From assembly GCF_000013665.1 (NCBI RefSeq), contig NC_007912.1, positions 2,590,501 through 2,654,500 of the forward strand: a stretch of DNA of 64,000 nucleotides. Reading direction: 5' to 3'. The notes under the pieces were generated by a model that had not been told where the DNA came from, made no database searches, and saw nothing but the letters and a program-made list of their open reading frames with translations. Below are positions 54,115 through 63,384 of the stretch, one piece after another (position 1 is the first letter of the stretch; the number at the start of each line of letters is the position of its first letter). The translations under genes and the position numbers were made by a program. The DNA comes from Saccharophagus degradans 2-40. Lineage in GTDB: Bacteria; Pseudomonadota; Gammaproteobacteria; Pseudomonadales; Cellvibrionaceae.

Positions 54115-54145
54115 TTGCACCAGTTTGGACTATTTGCTTGCACCA
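54115..54145. promoter_or_regulatory. Two direct TTGCACCA repeats, possible NtrC half-sites
   Basis: TTGCACCA occurs at 54115-54122 and again at 54138-54145, 23 bp apart (about two helix turns), roughly 60-90 bp upstream of the candidate amtB start. TGCACCA is the half-site of the NtrC dyad (TGCACCA-N5-TGGTGCA). Here the halves are direct repeats rather than a dyad, so the assignment is tentative. Confidence 0.35.
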
Positions 54146-54253
54146 TATGCAGTAATGCGCACAGCTACAGAGCATTGCAACCAATCAAAGAAAGATACCA
54201 TAGGATGCCAAACATGCACACCCCATATTGGGCCACGCTAATTTAGAAAGACT

Positions 54254-54739
54254 TTAACCACAATCATCGTAATAGTTGCATACATTATTTAAGCATTCAT
54301 CTAACTCACTACCGCTAGCAGCCGAGTCTGCTTGCCTCAACCCTCGCGCGGTGCGCTTCAAAGGCGGGGCAGGATAAGCGGCAAAACACTGATCTCGAGT
54401 TTCGATTGAGTCACCACTCCCGCCTTGTGATATCCCTGCTTCACGCTTAATACGCGCTATTTCTGCTTCAGAATCCCACTCGGGTTCTTCAACTTGCTCT
54501 GCCTCGACTTCTGCGGCTGCCGCGGCTTCGGCTTCTTCTTGTAATTCCAAAGCATCACGCTGAATCGTTTCAACCTGAATATTCTTATCTTTAGGTGGTC
54601 TATCCCCGTAGTGAACCTTACCGTTTTCATCCACCCACTTTACTATCGCGCCTTGCGAGTGAACGGCACCGCTCACACCGGTAATAATAAGCAGGGCCGA
54701 AACATACAGAACAAACTTTTTTCTGTTTCGTAATACCAC
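54254..54739 (-). CDS. DUF4124-containing exported protein
   Basis: A 161-residue protein with an N-terminal signal peptide (FVLYVSALLIITGVSGAVHS), then the DUF4124 core VKWVDENGKVHYGDRPP (about residues 32-48). A long acidic, alanine/glutamate-rich segment likely to be helical follows, and the tail has several cysteines (DQCF, DECLNNVC, DDCG) suggesting disulfides. DUF4124 proteins are common, small, envelope-located and of unknown function. The start is GTG at 54739 with a strong AGGAGG 5 nt upstream. It follows the transglutaminase gene by 29 nt and is probably the last gene of that operon. Confidence 0.85.
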   Translation of the reverse strand: MVLRNRKKFVLYVSALLIITGVSGAVHSQGAIVKWVDENGKVHYGDRPPKDKNIQVETIQRDALELQEEAEAAAAAEVEAEQVEEPEWDSEAEIARIKREAGISQGGSGDSIETRDQCFAAYPAPPLKRTARGLRQADSAASGSELDECLNNVCNYYDDCG

Positions 54740-54768
54740 AAACGCCTCCTAATGCATTCACCTAATAA

Positions 54769-56820
54769 TTATGGCGGGCTCACCTTACTGTAGGGAAATA
54801 CCTTCAGCACTGCTGCAAGCCGCTTCACTCCAACAGCGATATTTTCTGCCGAGCTTTGATAGGCCGCAGCATAAAATGAATCCCGCACTTTGAGCAATGG
54901 ATCGGCCAACTCGGGGTTAGCCTTTGCAATGCGCTCAACAAATTGCGCCGCAGTCTCACCTTTTAAACGTGTATACCCCAATTTACAAAGCTTTTTTTCA
55001 AAGATATTGAACAGCTTCACTTCCGCAGGCTGACTAGCCCCCTTTTGCAGCATGGGAGCAATAAAATACATACATAACAACACTGCCACACTGCCAAATA
55101 GTGCTAGGGCTATACGCCAATATTCCGTGCCACCCAATAAGCGCTTAAACAAACTTTTTTGAGCATTGCTGTCGTAGGCCAAAACCTGAGAATGCCATAA
55201 GTAATTTATAGAATCCCATCGCATTTGCAGTCTATTCAATAGCGCAAACTGCTTAACAAAGCGGCCCTCAAGTTGCGCGGCCTCACTTTCTTCTACAGAA
55301 TTAAAAAGGCCTTGCTCTATACGATTTGGAGCGACCACATGGGTGGGGTCAATTCGCTGCCAGCCTTTCCCTTCTAACCAAACCTCAGCCCACGCGTGCG
55401 CATCTGATTGCCGCACAAGTAAATAGTTTTCTATGCTATTTTGCTCGCCCCCCTGATAACCAACCACTACGCGCGCGGGAATATTGGCCAAGCGCATCAT
55501 ATAGGTAAAGCTACTACTAAAATGCTCACAAAAACCACGGCGCGTTATAAACAAAAACTCATCAATCGCATCACTGCCTAATGGCGGTGGGTTTAACGTG
55601 TAGTAAAAACTTTCTCTATATAAATCCAGGGCTTTTTCTATAATTTGTTGCTGAGTTAACCCACTTGCCAACCAACTTTCAACCAATTCTTTAGTTCGAG
55701 GGTTTAGCTCATCCGGCACCTGAAGAGATCGTTTAAGCTCATCCCGCCTTAAGCCTTCTGTTTGAAAACTATATTTTTGAGCGGATCGGATTTGGTATTG
55801 AATACGCTGAGTTACTGGTAGATTAGCGGAAAGCAATGCCTGAGGTTTAAAACCTATACTTACCGTGCTATTTAATAGCACCTCTGGAGCCATAAGGGTA
55901 AACAACCAACGCTGCTGGTGGGGTTCCATTAAAATAGAATATTCTACATATTCGCCTGCGGTTACAACCTCACTCGTTACCTCTTTGTTTGAGGATCTTG
56001 CGAAATCTGCAGCCTGCTGATACCGGTTTCGCTTCCAACGGCGACCGTCGTAATCTTCCAGCACTAAACCGCGCCAATATAAATCTTGCTGTTTGGGTAT
56101 AACAGGTTCGGCAACATCTTCGTTACTACTAGTAAACGAAGCACGAAAAGCGACCGCGCTTGAGCGAATCAAATTGCTAATATCACCAGGGGCCATCGAG
56201 TCACTGAACCCAGTTGTGCCACTAGCATTATTTAATGGCACCGCCCATAACTGCCCCAACCTTGGCAACACAAGAAATAACACAACGGCTAAAGGTAGCG
56301 CCTGCAAGGTTAATTTGCTGGCATAAAAAAGCCTGTGTTTAATACGGTTTGCCACAAGGCTAAACACTGCAGTAAATGCTGCAATTATTACAACTAACGA
56401 AATAATGGCATAGAAAGCGGCAATAATAGTTTGATTAAAAAGTAACTGGGCAGCTACAGCCACAAAACAAACGTATAAAACGATAACCACATCTTTTTTA
56501 GTGCGCGCTTCTAATAGTTTTAAAACAAATGCGCACACTAAAAATGCAACAACCGGCTCTACCCCAAACCCACCTCGATAAGTAACCCAAAGCCCAGCAA
56601 TACAACTAAGCCCTAAAAGAAGTTTCACAAAAGAAGGTGGGTAACCCCAGTGGCCGCGGTAAATTTGCACTCGCCACGCTGCGGCAACCAACCACAAAAT
56701 CGGCACCCAAAATGGAAAATAGAAAAACAAAGGTAGAATACAAATACTTTGTGCTGCCAAGCACCACGCTAATGCGTCGCGAGATATTTGGTTTTTAACA
56801 ATGGCTATTTGGCTAGTCAC
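54769..56820 (-). CDS. tgpA: Membrane transglutaminase-like protein, TgpA type (DUF3488/DUF4129)
   Basis: The 683-residue inner-membrane protein has about six N-terminal membrane segments (residues 10-190) and a large periplasmic part with the transglutaminase-like core. One more membrane helix (about 562-583) and a cytoplasmic DUF4129-like tail follow. The catalytic triad is visible: cysteine in RGFCEHFSSS (about 428), histidine in DAHAWAEVW (about 474) and aspartate in RIDPTHV (about 490). In Pseudomonas aeruginosa the homologue TgpA is needed for viability; its substrate is not firmly known. Here it follows the MoxR and DUF58 genes with 5-nt gaps, the usual grouping. The start is GTG at 56820. 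Confidence 0.93.
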   Translation of the reverse strand: MTSQIAIVKNQISRDALAWCLAAQSICILPLFFYFPFWVPILWLVAAAWRVQIYRGHWGYPPSFVKLLLGLSCIAGLWVTYRGGFGVEPVVAFLVCAFVLKLLEARTKKDVVIVLYVCFVAVAAQLLFNQTIIAAFYAIISLVVIIAAFTAVFSLVANRIKHRLFYASKLTLQALPLAVVLFLVLPRLGQLWAVPLNNASGTTGFSDSMAPGDISNLIRSSAVAFRASFTSSNEDVAEPVIPKQQDLYWRGLVLEDYDGRRWKRNRYQQAADFARSSNKEVTSEVVTAGEYVEYSILMEPHQQRWLFTLMAPEVLLNSTVSIGFKPQALLSANLPVTQRIQYQIRSAQKYSFQTEGLRRDELKRSLQVPDELNPRTKELVESWLASGLTQQQIIEKALDLYRESFYYTLNPPPLGSDAIDEFLFITRRGFCEHFSSSFTYMMRLANIPARVVVGYQGGEQNSIENYLLVRQSDAHAWAEVWLEGKGWQRIDPTHVVAPNRIEQGLFNSVEESEAAQLEGRFVKQFALLNRLQMRWDSINYLWHSQVLAYDSNAQKSLFKRLLGGTEYWRIALALFGSVAVLLCMYFIAPMLQKGASQPAEVKLFNIFEKKLCKLGYTRLKGETAAQFVERIAKANPELADPLLKVRDSFYAAAYQSSAENIAVGVKRLAAVLKVFPYSKVSPP

Positions 56821-56825
56821 AATAT

Positions 56826-57887
56826 TTAGCCCCTAGCCGCGGTATTGTAATGCGCATCAAATTCTGCCAATGCAGTTAATACTCTTTGCGTATGCGCGTC
56901 GCCCGATGCTGGCTCTATTTTAACGCTGGGTAAGTGCAGGCCGTAGTTTTCATTTAATTTATCGTATTCTATTGCCCAATAGCACAAGCCAGATAACTTA
57001 GCCTCCATATCCATGGCTAATGCCGAGAAGTAGTCCAGCCAAATTTCACATGATTCGTTTTGACTGTACTCTTTTACGAATAGGCCTTTGCCGCGTGCAG
57101 AGGCCTTCCATGCGATATTGCGCAGCGCATCACCAGGGCGGTAGCGGTCTAAACCGCTAAAATCTTCGCCGCCTCTTATTGGGTGCTCAGCTTCTTTGTC
57201 GCCTTCTATCTCGCTGGAGTTTGGCGGGGGTATTTCAATAGGTTGGGGATACACAAGCGCTTTACAATCGAAATTAAGCCATGTCCAGCAACGTAACATT
57301 CCTAGAGGGTAAGTTGTTTGAATGCACAGCCGCCCCGGCGTTAACCAACCTCGCTTAGGTGCTGGGAACGCAACTTCAGCAACCGCGCTCTCTTGCGCTG
57401 GAATATTAATAGCTGCCTCGCCTTGCGGATTATATTGCCAATACAATTCTATATTTTCGAATTGTCGAGTTGTTGTATTTTTCAGCTTAACTAAAAAATG
57501 AGCGCTATCCCCTGCGAACACAGGGGCAGCCCCCTTAACTGTTACCTCTAAGTCTTTAAGGTTTAGATAGGTGTGCAAAATAGCCACTACGAATAACGCT
57601 GCCATGAAAAACGAAGCCGCCAACACCAAGTTATTTTGGTAGTTGGTACCAATAAGCCACAACACCATGGTTACTATTAAATAGCCAAAGCCGCGCAAGC
57701 TAGGAAAGATATAAACATTTTTACGAGTTAATTTATGCGTGGTGGCGGACGGAGCCATGGAATCTAACCAGCTATTTATTCTACTTCGAAAAGCATCACG
57801 TAAAGCTTGAGGAATAAATACATAAGCATTTGTTTTGCTCGCGTCTTCCTGCTGGGCTGCTCGCATTCTGCTCATATTTTTTACCAA
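56826..57887 (-). CDS. DUF58-containing membrane-anchored protein
   Basis: The 353-residue protein has two membrane helices (about residues 68-110, GFGYLIVTMVLWLIG and FFMAALFVVAILHTY) and the DUF58 signature RGGEDFSGLDRYRPGDALRN followed by IAWKASARGKGLFVKEY (about residues 240-277). DUF58 proteins are often encoded next to MoxR ATPases and may act as their substrate or adaptor, with a von Willebrand A-like fold. The spacing is 5 nt after moxR and 5 nt before tgpA, so the three are one translational unit. Confidence 0.93.
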   Translation of the reverse strand: MVKNMSRMRAAQQEDASKTNAYVFIPQALRDAFRSRINSWLDSMAPSATTHKLTRKNVYIFPSLRGFGYLIVTMVLWLIGTNYQNNLVLAASFFMAALFVVAILHTYLNLKDLEVTVKGAAPVFAGDSAHFLVKLKNTTTRQFENIELYWQYNPQGEAAINIPAQESAVAEVAFPAPKRGWLTPGRLCIQTTYPLGMLRCWTWLNFDCKALVYPQPIEIPPPNSSEIEGDKEAEHPIRGGEDFSGLDRYRPGDALRNIAWKASARGKGLFVKEYSQNESCEIWLDYFSALAMDMEAKLSGLCYWAIEYDKLNENYGLHLPSVKIEPASGDAHTQRVLTALAEFDAHYNTAARG

Positions 57888-57892
57888 GTAGT

Positions 57893-58813
57893 TTATGAAT
57901 TAACAACATCCACATTTTTAACAAGGTAATCACTTAGCGACCCCGCCCCACTAGCGCCCGCTCCCGTGCCTCTTATGCGATGCCCAACAACAGGCTCTAA
58001 TACGGCTTGTATATCTTCAGGCACAACATGGTCACGATTGTGTATAAAAGCCCAAGCTTTTGCCGACTTCAGCATTGCCAAAGCACCACGCGGGGAGATG
58101 CCGTAACTAAAACTGCTATCGTAGCGGGTAAAATCCACCAACCGTTGTAGGTAATCCAGCACGCTATCTGTTGCTTGAATAGTATCTATGTGTGTTTGAA
58201 TGGCATCTAATTGTGGAAGGGTAATAATAGGCTGCATGTCAGCGAGCCGTTGGCGTGGGTCTACCCCTTTAAATAGCATTTTTTCAGCTGCACGGGATGG
58301 ATACCCTAAGCTAATGCGCAACAAAAACCGATCTAACTGGGATTCAGGCAAGGGATAGGTACCCGCTTGCGACAAAGGGTTTTGAGTAGCAATAACAAAG
58401 AACGGCTTGGGTAACTGTCTAGTACTACCTTCGATAGTAACCTGCTTTTCTTCCATGGCTTCTAGCAAGGCACTTTGCGACTTGGGTGTGGACCTGTTTA
58501 TTTCATCCGCAAGCAGTACCTGCGAAAAAATCGGCCCCTTATGAAAACGAAACTCACTGGTATTTTGGTCGAATATGGATACGCCTAGAATATCTGCTGG
58601 CAGTAAGTCGCTGGTAAATTGAATGCGCTCATAATGTAGGCCAAGTACCTTGGCTAAGCACTGGGCCAAGGTTGTTTTACCCATACCGGGTAAATCTTCA
58701 ATTAATAGGTGCCCTCTCGCAAACAAGCATGCCAATGCAAGCTTCACTTGATGATTTTTACCTAACAACACCTGCCCTATGGCATCTATTAAATCTTCAA
58801 TTTGTTTATTCAT
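57893..58813 (-). CDS. MoxR-family AAA+ ATPase
   Basis: The 306-residue protein has all AAA+ elements: Walker A LPGMGKTTL (about residues 41-49), Walker B with the MoxR-specific LLADEINRSTPKSQSALLEA (about 104-123), sensor 1 in IATQNPLSQAG and the arginine-finger region LPESQLDRFLLR, with a C-terminal lid (GISPRGALAMLKSAKAWA). MoxR proteins act as chaperone-like ATPases on partners encoded alongside, here DUF58 and the transglutaminase. It is the first gene of the MoxR-DUF58-TgpA-DUF4124 group, 49 nt after the VanZ-like gene. Confidence 0.95.
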   Translation of the reverse strand: MNKQIEDLIDAIGQVLLGKNHQVKLALACLFARGHLLIEDLPGMGKTTLAQCLAKVLGLHYERIQFTSDLLPADILGVSIFDQNTSEFRFHKGPIFSQVLLADEINRSTPKSQSALLEAMEEKQVTIEGSTRQLPKPFFVIATQNPLSQAGTYPLPESQLDRFLLRISLGYPSRAAEKMLFKGVDPRQRLADMQPIITLPQLDAIQTHIDTIQATDSVLDYLQRLVDFTRYDSSFSYGISPRGALAMLKSAKAWAFIHNRDHVVPEDIQAVLEPVVGHRIRGTGAGASGAGSLSDYLVKNVDVVNS

Positions 58814-58862
58814 AGCAAAATATCAAGGTTTTCCAGAAAAGAGTAATAAACTAGCTAAACCT

Positions 58863-59810
58863 TTATTCTAGCCTAAAGTGGTCTAAATACAGGGTTACAG
58901 GTGGAGTTTGCTTACCAGTAAACACTATTAACTCGTCTACTTGGCTTAGGTCCATCACACGGCCCGACTTCAGCTGAGATATGCGCGCTAGTGGAATTTT
59001 AATTTCGTTATAGCCGGGCACCAATTCTAATTGTGCATTAAAGCGGTCGGAGTATTTACGGCTGTATGATTTATCGGTAATGCGTAGCGATAAAGTTACA
59101 GGTGTTGCCTGAGGGTTGTAGGCCTCGAAAACAAAATTATTGTATGCAGTCCAGTCTGGTTCTAGCTCGTAAAATACCACACTAGGCCAGCGACCACGGC
59201 CAAATTCAACGCTTAGCACCCTACCCGATTTATTATTCGCCCAAATGGTTGGCGTTGGGATAATCTTGGCTTTTGCCTTGGATCGCCCATCCACAAACAT
59301 GCTGAGCCATCTATTTTCAAAGTCGGCAATTACCGGGAAACACTGCCCCCGCTGATGCTCTGCAATTAGCCATCGAATAGGTAACGATAAACTGTTAAAC
59401 AATAACGCTGCAGCCAGCACTGTAGCCACAACGCGCGAAACCCTGCGAGTAAACAACGCGAGATAAACGCAGATGCCGGCAATTGCACCCTGTGCATCGA
59501 GCCCCATATCACTCCAGCTGGGCTCCCTGCCAATAAACCCCTGTATTAGCTCTACAACCCCGCCAAACACGAGGCTTACCACCAATACAACAAAAGCTAT
59601 GTGAAAGGGTTTATTTTTGTAACGCGTCGCAGCCAGCAGTGCGCTAAATACAAAAGCAATGGCAAAAAATAGTATTGCGTGACCCGCATTTTGGAGGGAC
59701 TGCCAGAAATGAGTATTACCTGGCAGACGATAGCTTAGTAACAACCAACAGCTAACTAGGACAGTTGCTAGCGCTATTGCAACAATAGCAAAGCGTTTAT
59801 AAGCAAACAT
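58863..59810 (-). CDS. VanZ-like membrane protein with C-terminal carbohydrate-binding-like domain
   Basis: The 315-residue protein has about five membrane helices in its first 150 residues, with the VanZ-like pattern QNAGHAILFFAIAFVFSALL, VVELIQGFIGREPSWSDMGL and AIAGICVYLAL. The remaining 165 residues form a predicted beta-sandwich (VIADFENRW near 160, VFYELEPDWTAYNNFVFEAY near 225, a closing LYLDHFRLE) resembling CBM or galactose-binding domains attached to carbohydrate-active enzymes. VanZ homologues are implicated in glycopeptide resistance, but in most species their function is unknown. It lies 39 nt downstream of metZ, without an obvious link to methionine. Confidence 0.8.
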   Translation of the reverse strand: MFAYKRFAIVAIALATVLVSCWLLLSYRLPGNTHFWQSLQNAGHAILFFAIAFVFSALLAATRYKNKPFHIAFVVLVVSLVFGGVVELIQGFIGREPSWSDMGLDAQGAIAGICVYLALFTRRVSRVVATVLAAALLFNSLSLPIRWLIAEHQRGQCFPVIADFENRWLSMFVDGRSKAKAKIIPTPTIWANNKSGRVLSVEFGRGRWPSVVFYELEPDWTAYNNFVFEAYNPQATPVTLSLRITDKSYSRKYSDRFNAQLELVPGYNEIKIPLARISQLKSGRVMDLSQVDELIVFTGKQTPPVTLYLDHFRLE

Positions 59811-59849
59811 AAGATGATCGAATATCGTTATTATAGCGGTTTGGGCCTA

Positions 59850-61043
59850 CTAGGCGCCCAAACCTCTCGCTAGATCGGCTTTGATATCGTCGATATCCTC
59901 TAAGCCTACAGCCACACGAATTAAGTTTTGCGTGATTCCCGCTTCTACTTTTTCTTGATCCGATAAACGGCCATGAGTCGTGGTGGCAGGATGGCAAATA
60001 GTGGTTTTTGCATCGCCTAAATTGGCAGTAATAGATAAGAATTTTGTGCTATCTATAACCTTCCACGCCTCAGCTTGCCCACCTTTTACTCTAAACGACA
60101 ACACGCCACCAAATGCGCTTTGCTGCTTGGCGGCAAGTGCATGCCCTGGGTGCTCTGGCAAACCCGCGTAAAACACTTTCTCTACGGCAGGATTAGCCTG
60201 CAACCATAGCGCTAGTTCCAAAGCGCTTTTAGAATGAGCCTCCATACGCAAGCGCAATGTTTCTAAACCCTTCGCGAAAACCCACGCGTTAAATGGGCTC
60301 ATAGAGGGGCCACAACTGCGAATAAAGCCGCGAATTAAATCTATGGGCTCTGCAGGGCCAACTACCGCTCCCCCCAAGCATCTACCCTGCCCGTCTAGGT
60401 ACTTAGTTGCCGAATGCACAACCAAATCGGCGCCTAATGCCAAAGGCTTTTGTAGCGCGGGCGAACAAAAACAGTTATCGACTACCAGCAAAGCGTCTTT
60501 ACTGTGGGCTATTTCGGCCAACGCAGCTATATCTGCCACATCACACAAAGGGTTTGAAGGCGTTTCCACGAATAGCAATTTGGTTTTTTCGCAAACGGCA
60601 TCGCGCCAAGCATCTAGATTTGTGAGTGGCACCATTACAACCTCTATACCAAATTTCTGCATATATTTGGTAAACAGCACCGTTGTGGTACCAAAAACAC
60701 TGCGAGAACACACAACTTTATCGCCGGCTTCAAGCAGGGCCATGCAAGTACTTAAAATTGCGGCCATCCCCGACGCGGTTGCTATACCGTCTTCTGCACC
60801 TTCTAGCGCGGCAATGCGCTCTTCGAATAAGCGTACGGTTGGGTTGGTGTAGCGCGAATACACATTGCCAGGCTCTGAACCACCAAAGCGCGCAGCAGCT
60901 TGTGCTGCAGATTCGAATACATAGCTAGAAGTAGTGAAAATAGGTTCGCTGTGCTCACCCTCGTGGGTACGATGGTGACCCGCACGAATAGCTAGAGTAT
61001 CGAGCGCCAAGCCTGCTAAATTGTCGTCCTGATTATCTGTCAT
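59850..61043 (-). CDS. metZ: O-succinylhomoserine sulfhydrylase
   Basis: MetZ makes homocysteine directly from O-succinylhomoserine and sulfide in methionine synthesis. The 397-residue pyridoxal-phosphate enzyme of the Cys/Met-metabolism family has YSRYTNPTVRLFEERIAALE, the aspartate in LLVVDNCFCSPALQKPLALG and the lysine in VVHSATKYLDGQG (about residue 213). The order cvpA-purF-metZ is the same as in pseudomonads, which supports metZ over metB or metC. It follows purF by 105 nt containing a stable hairpin. The start is ATG at 61043. Confidence 0.94.
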   Translation of the reverse strand: MTDNQDDNLAGLALDTLAIRAGHHRTHEGEHSEPIFTTSSYVFESAAQAAARFGGSEPGNVYSRYTNPTVRLFEERIAALEGAEDGIATASGMAAILSTCMALLEAGDKVVCSRSVFGTTTVLFTKYMQKFGIEVVMVPLTNLDAWRDAVCEKTKLLFVETPSNPLCDVADIAALAEIAHSKDALLVVDNCFCSPALQKPLALGADLVVHSATKYLDGQGRCLGGAVVGPAEPIDLIRGFIRSCGPSMSPFNAWVFAKGLETLRLRMEAHSKSALELALWLQANPAVEKVFYAGLPEHPGHALAAKQQSAFGGVLSFRVKGGQAEAWKVIDSTKFLSITANLGDAKTTICHPATTTHGRLSDQEKVEAGITQNLIRVAVGLEDIDDIKADLARGLGA

Positions 61044-61109
61044 TTATATTCTCTGAACATGTAAACCACAGTTAGGCACCACAGGGATTAGCGCCTAGAA
61101 GTTGTTAGC

Positions 61110-61139
61110 GCTACCGCCATATTGCTAAGCGGCGGTAGC
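61110..61139 (-). promoter_or_regulatory. Stable hairpin between purF and metZ
   Basis: GCTACCGCC (61110-61118) and GGCGGTAGC (61131-61139) form a perfect 9-bp GC-rich stem with a 12-nt loop, starting 10 nt after the purF stop. No T-run follows on the minus strand, so it is not a standard terminator. It may mark the end of the purF message, a partial terminator, or an RNA processing site before metZ. Confidence 0.4.
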
Positions 61140-61148
61140 TTTACGGGA

Positions 61149-62663
61149 TTAACCGTCGTTGTGAATACCCACCATGGCATTGTTAGACTGGCTTTGATCC
61201 CGCATTTTTGATGAGTCGTTGCGGCGATCTTCCAACTTTTTAAGATACTCGGGGGTTACATCCCCAGTTACGTAGTTGCCATTAAATACAGCACATTCAA
61301 ACTGGGTAACGTCTGGGCTACCCTCGCTAGAAGCGGCGATTAAGTCTTCTAAATCTTGGTAAATTAGCCAGTCGGCGCCAATCTCCTTGCACACTTCTTC
61401 TTCTGTACGACCGTGAGCAATAAGCTCTGCGGCGGTTGGCATATCAATACCATAAACATTAGGGTACTTCACAGCTGGTGCCGCAGAAGCAAAATACACT
61501 TTGGCCGCACCTGCATCACGCGCCATTTGGATTATTTGCTGGCAAGTGGTGCCACGTACTATGGAGTCATCTACTAACAGTACATTTTTACCGCGGAACT
61601 CCAAATCAATTACGTTCAACTTTTGACGCACTGATTTCTTACGCTGCTGCTGGCCCGGCATAATAAAAGTACGACCAATATAGCGGTTTTTAACCAAGCC
61701 TTCACGGAACTTAACGCCTAAATTTTGAGCTAATGCTTGCCCAGCAACACGGCTGCTATCTGGGATAGGAATAACCACATCTATGTCGTGATTAGGCGTT
61801 TCACGCAAAATTTTCTCTGCTAGTTTCTCACCCTGACGCAAGCGAGACTTATATACAGATACGCCATCCATAATGGAATCTGGACGAGCAAAGTACACGT
61901 GTTCGAATATACACGGGCGCAAACTGGGGTTTTCGGCGCATTGACGTGTATGCAGTTCGCCATCAACCGTTACAAAAATGGCCTCGCCCGGTGCAACATC
62001 GCGGATTAAGCGAAAGCCCAGCACATCCAGCGAAACACTCTCTGAGGCGATCATATACTCGGTGCCTTTATCGGTAATACGCTCACCGAATACCAGCGGA
62101 CGAATACCGTGGGGGTCGCGGAAAGCTACGACGCCGTAGCTTGCAATCATAGATACAACCGCATAGCCACCGCGAATGCGCTTATGCACTCTGGCAACGG
62201 CATTAAAGATATCTTCTGGTGCAGGTCGCAATTTACCTTGAAGCTGCAATTCGTGAGCAAAAACGTTAAGTAAAACTTCAGAATCGGACTCTGTGTTTAC
62301 ATGACGTAGATCTTCTTTAAACAAGTCTTCGCTAACTTTCTCGGTATTAGTAAGGTTACCGTTATGCGCCAAGGCAATTCCGTATGGTGAGTTAACGTAA
62401 AACGGCTGCGCCAAAGCTGGGCCAGAGCTGCCTGCCGTTGGATAGCGCACATGCCCAATACCCATGTTGCCCACTAGGCGCTGCATATGACGCGTACGAA
62501 ACACGTCTTTTACTAAGCCAACAGCCTTTTGTTGAGCCAATTTGCCGTTATGGCAAGTCATAATTCCTGCGGCATCCTGGCCACGATGTTGTAGCATCGT
62601 TAACGCGTCGTACAGCGCTACGTTCACATCGCTCTTACCAACTATACCCACTATTCCGCACAT
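61149..62663 (-). CDS. purF: Amidophosphoribosyltransferase
   Basis: PurF catalyses the first committed step of purine synthesis, making phosphoribosylamine from PRPP and glutamine. The 504-residue protein begins MCGIVGIVG, so Cys2 becomes the N-terminal nucleophile of the glutaminase domain after methionine removal. It has [10 protein letters not shown] and [10 protein letters not shown], and later the PRPP-binding motif [17 protein letters not shown] (about residues 364-380). It is full length, lacks a propeptide as in E. coli, and lies 12 nt after cvpA. Confidence 0.98.
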   Translation of the reverse strand: MCGIVGIVGKSDVNVALYDALTMLQHRGQDAAGIMTCHNGKLAQQKAVGLVKDVFRTRHMQRLVGNMGIGHVRYPTAGSSGPALAQPFYVNSPYGIALAHNGNLTNTEKVSEDLFKEDLRHVNTESDSEVLLNVFAHELQLQGKLRPAPEDIFNAVARVHKRIRGGYAVVSMIASYGVVAFRDPHGIRPLVFGERITDKGTEYMIASESVSLDVLGFRLIRDVAPGEAIFVTVDGELHTRQCAENPSLRPCIFEHVYFARPDSIMDGVSVYKSRLRQGEKLAEKILRETPNHDIDVVIPIPDSSRVAGQALAQNLGVKFREGLVKNRYIGRTFIMPGQQQRKKSVRQKLNVIDLEFRGKNVLLVDDSIVRGTTCQQIIQMARDAGAAKVYFASAAPAVKYPNVYGIDMPTAAELIAHGRTEEEVCKEIGADWLIYQDLEDLIAASSEGSPDVTQFECAVFNGNYVTGDVTPEYLKKLEDRRNDSSKMRDQSQSNNAMVGIHNDG

Positions 62664-62675
62664 ACTTGCACAACC

Positions 62676-63182
62676 TCAAACTTCACTGGAAAACACGCCA
62701 GAAACCAGCTTAGACAGCTCAGATACAATCTGCCTACACCAACCTTCTAGCTCTAAAAATTTAGGGATAAGAGCGGACTCTCTCCACCAAGGATCTTGAT
62801 CTATTGGCAACAGGCCGGGCACAAATATAAGCACCGCCATCACAATAACAAAACCGCGAATAACGCCAAATATCATACCAAACAAACGGTCTGTGCCAGA
62901 CAACCCAGTAAGCCTTACAAGCTCACCGATTAAGTAATTAACCATTGCCCCAACTATAAGCGTAGCGGCAAACAGTATGGCAAACGCGGCCATATCCCGT
63001 ACTGAGGGGGTAGCTATTTGCGCTTGCAACATATTAGATAAAGGGTCTTTAAAGGACATAGCAATAAAGAAGGCAATTACCCAGTTCAACATGGATAGTG
63101 CTTCTTTAACGAAACCACGCTTAAGACTGATAAGGCTAGATACTAACAGGATTGCCAGAATGGCCCAGTCTGCCCAATTCAT
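62676..63182 (-). CDS. cvpA: CvpA-family inner-membrane protein
   Basis: The 168-residue protein has four or five hydrophobic segments and the family pattern MNWADWAILAILLVSSLIS, LKRGFVKEALSMLNWVIAF, LSGTDRLFGMIFGVIRGFVI. CvpA is needed for colicin V production in E. coli and for envelope stress tolerance in other species; its molecular role is unclear. It is the first gene of the cvpA-purF operon. The start is ATG at 63182, with no strong Shine-Dalgarno nearby. Confidence 0.94.
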   Translation of the reverse strand: MNWADWAILAILLVSSLISLKRGFVKEALSMLNWVIAFFIAMSFKDPLSNMLQAQIATPSVRDMAAFAILFAATLIVGAMVNYLIGELVRLTGLSGTDRLFGMIFGVIRGFVIVMAVLIFVPGLLPIDQDPWWRESALIPKFLELEGWCRQIVSELSKLVSGVFSSEV

Positions 63183-63216
63183 GCGCGTAATTTGCCTAGA
63201 AGAGAAATGAGCCGCA

Positions 63217-63225
63217 ATTCTAACA
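63217..63225 (-). promoter_or_regulatory. Candidate extended -10 promoter for cvpA-purF
   Basis: On the minus strand TGTTAGAAT matches the extended -10 form TGnTAnAAT, about 35 nt upstream of the cvpA ATG. The region 17-18 nt further upstream (TTTCGA) is a poor -35, as is common with extended -10 promoters. Confidence 0.35.
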
Positions 63226-63384
63226 GACGCGCCTCTAATTTCGAAACACCCTATCGCTCTTAGTGGCGTTTTTTTCGTAATACGTACAACTAAACTTAAA
63301 ATGTGGCAATAATTCGCTCGGGATTCTATATAACCAATGGGTATAGGCTACACTTAAAGTTACCTTAAACTTGAACCGTGCAAC

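Noticed and set aside
54032-54184. Longer amtB start at 54184
   Set aside because: The additional 51 residues are not Amt-like, whereas the ATG at 54031 has a good ribosome site and starts a clear signal peptide.
54032-54253. Sigma-54 promoter upstream of amtB
   Set aside because: Several TGG sequences were tested on the minus strand, but none has GC at the required spacing.
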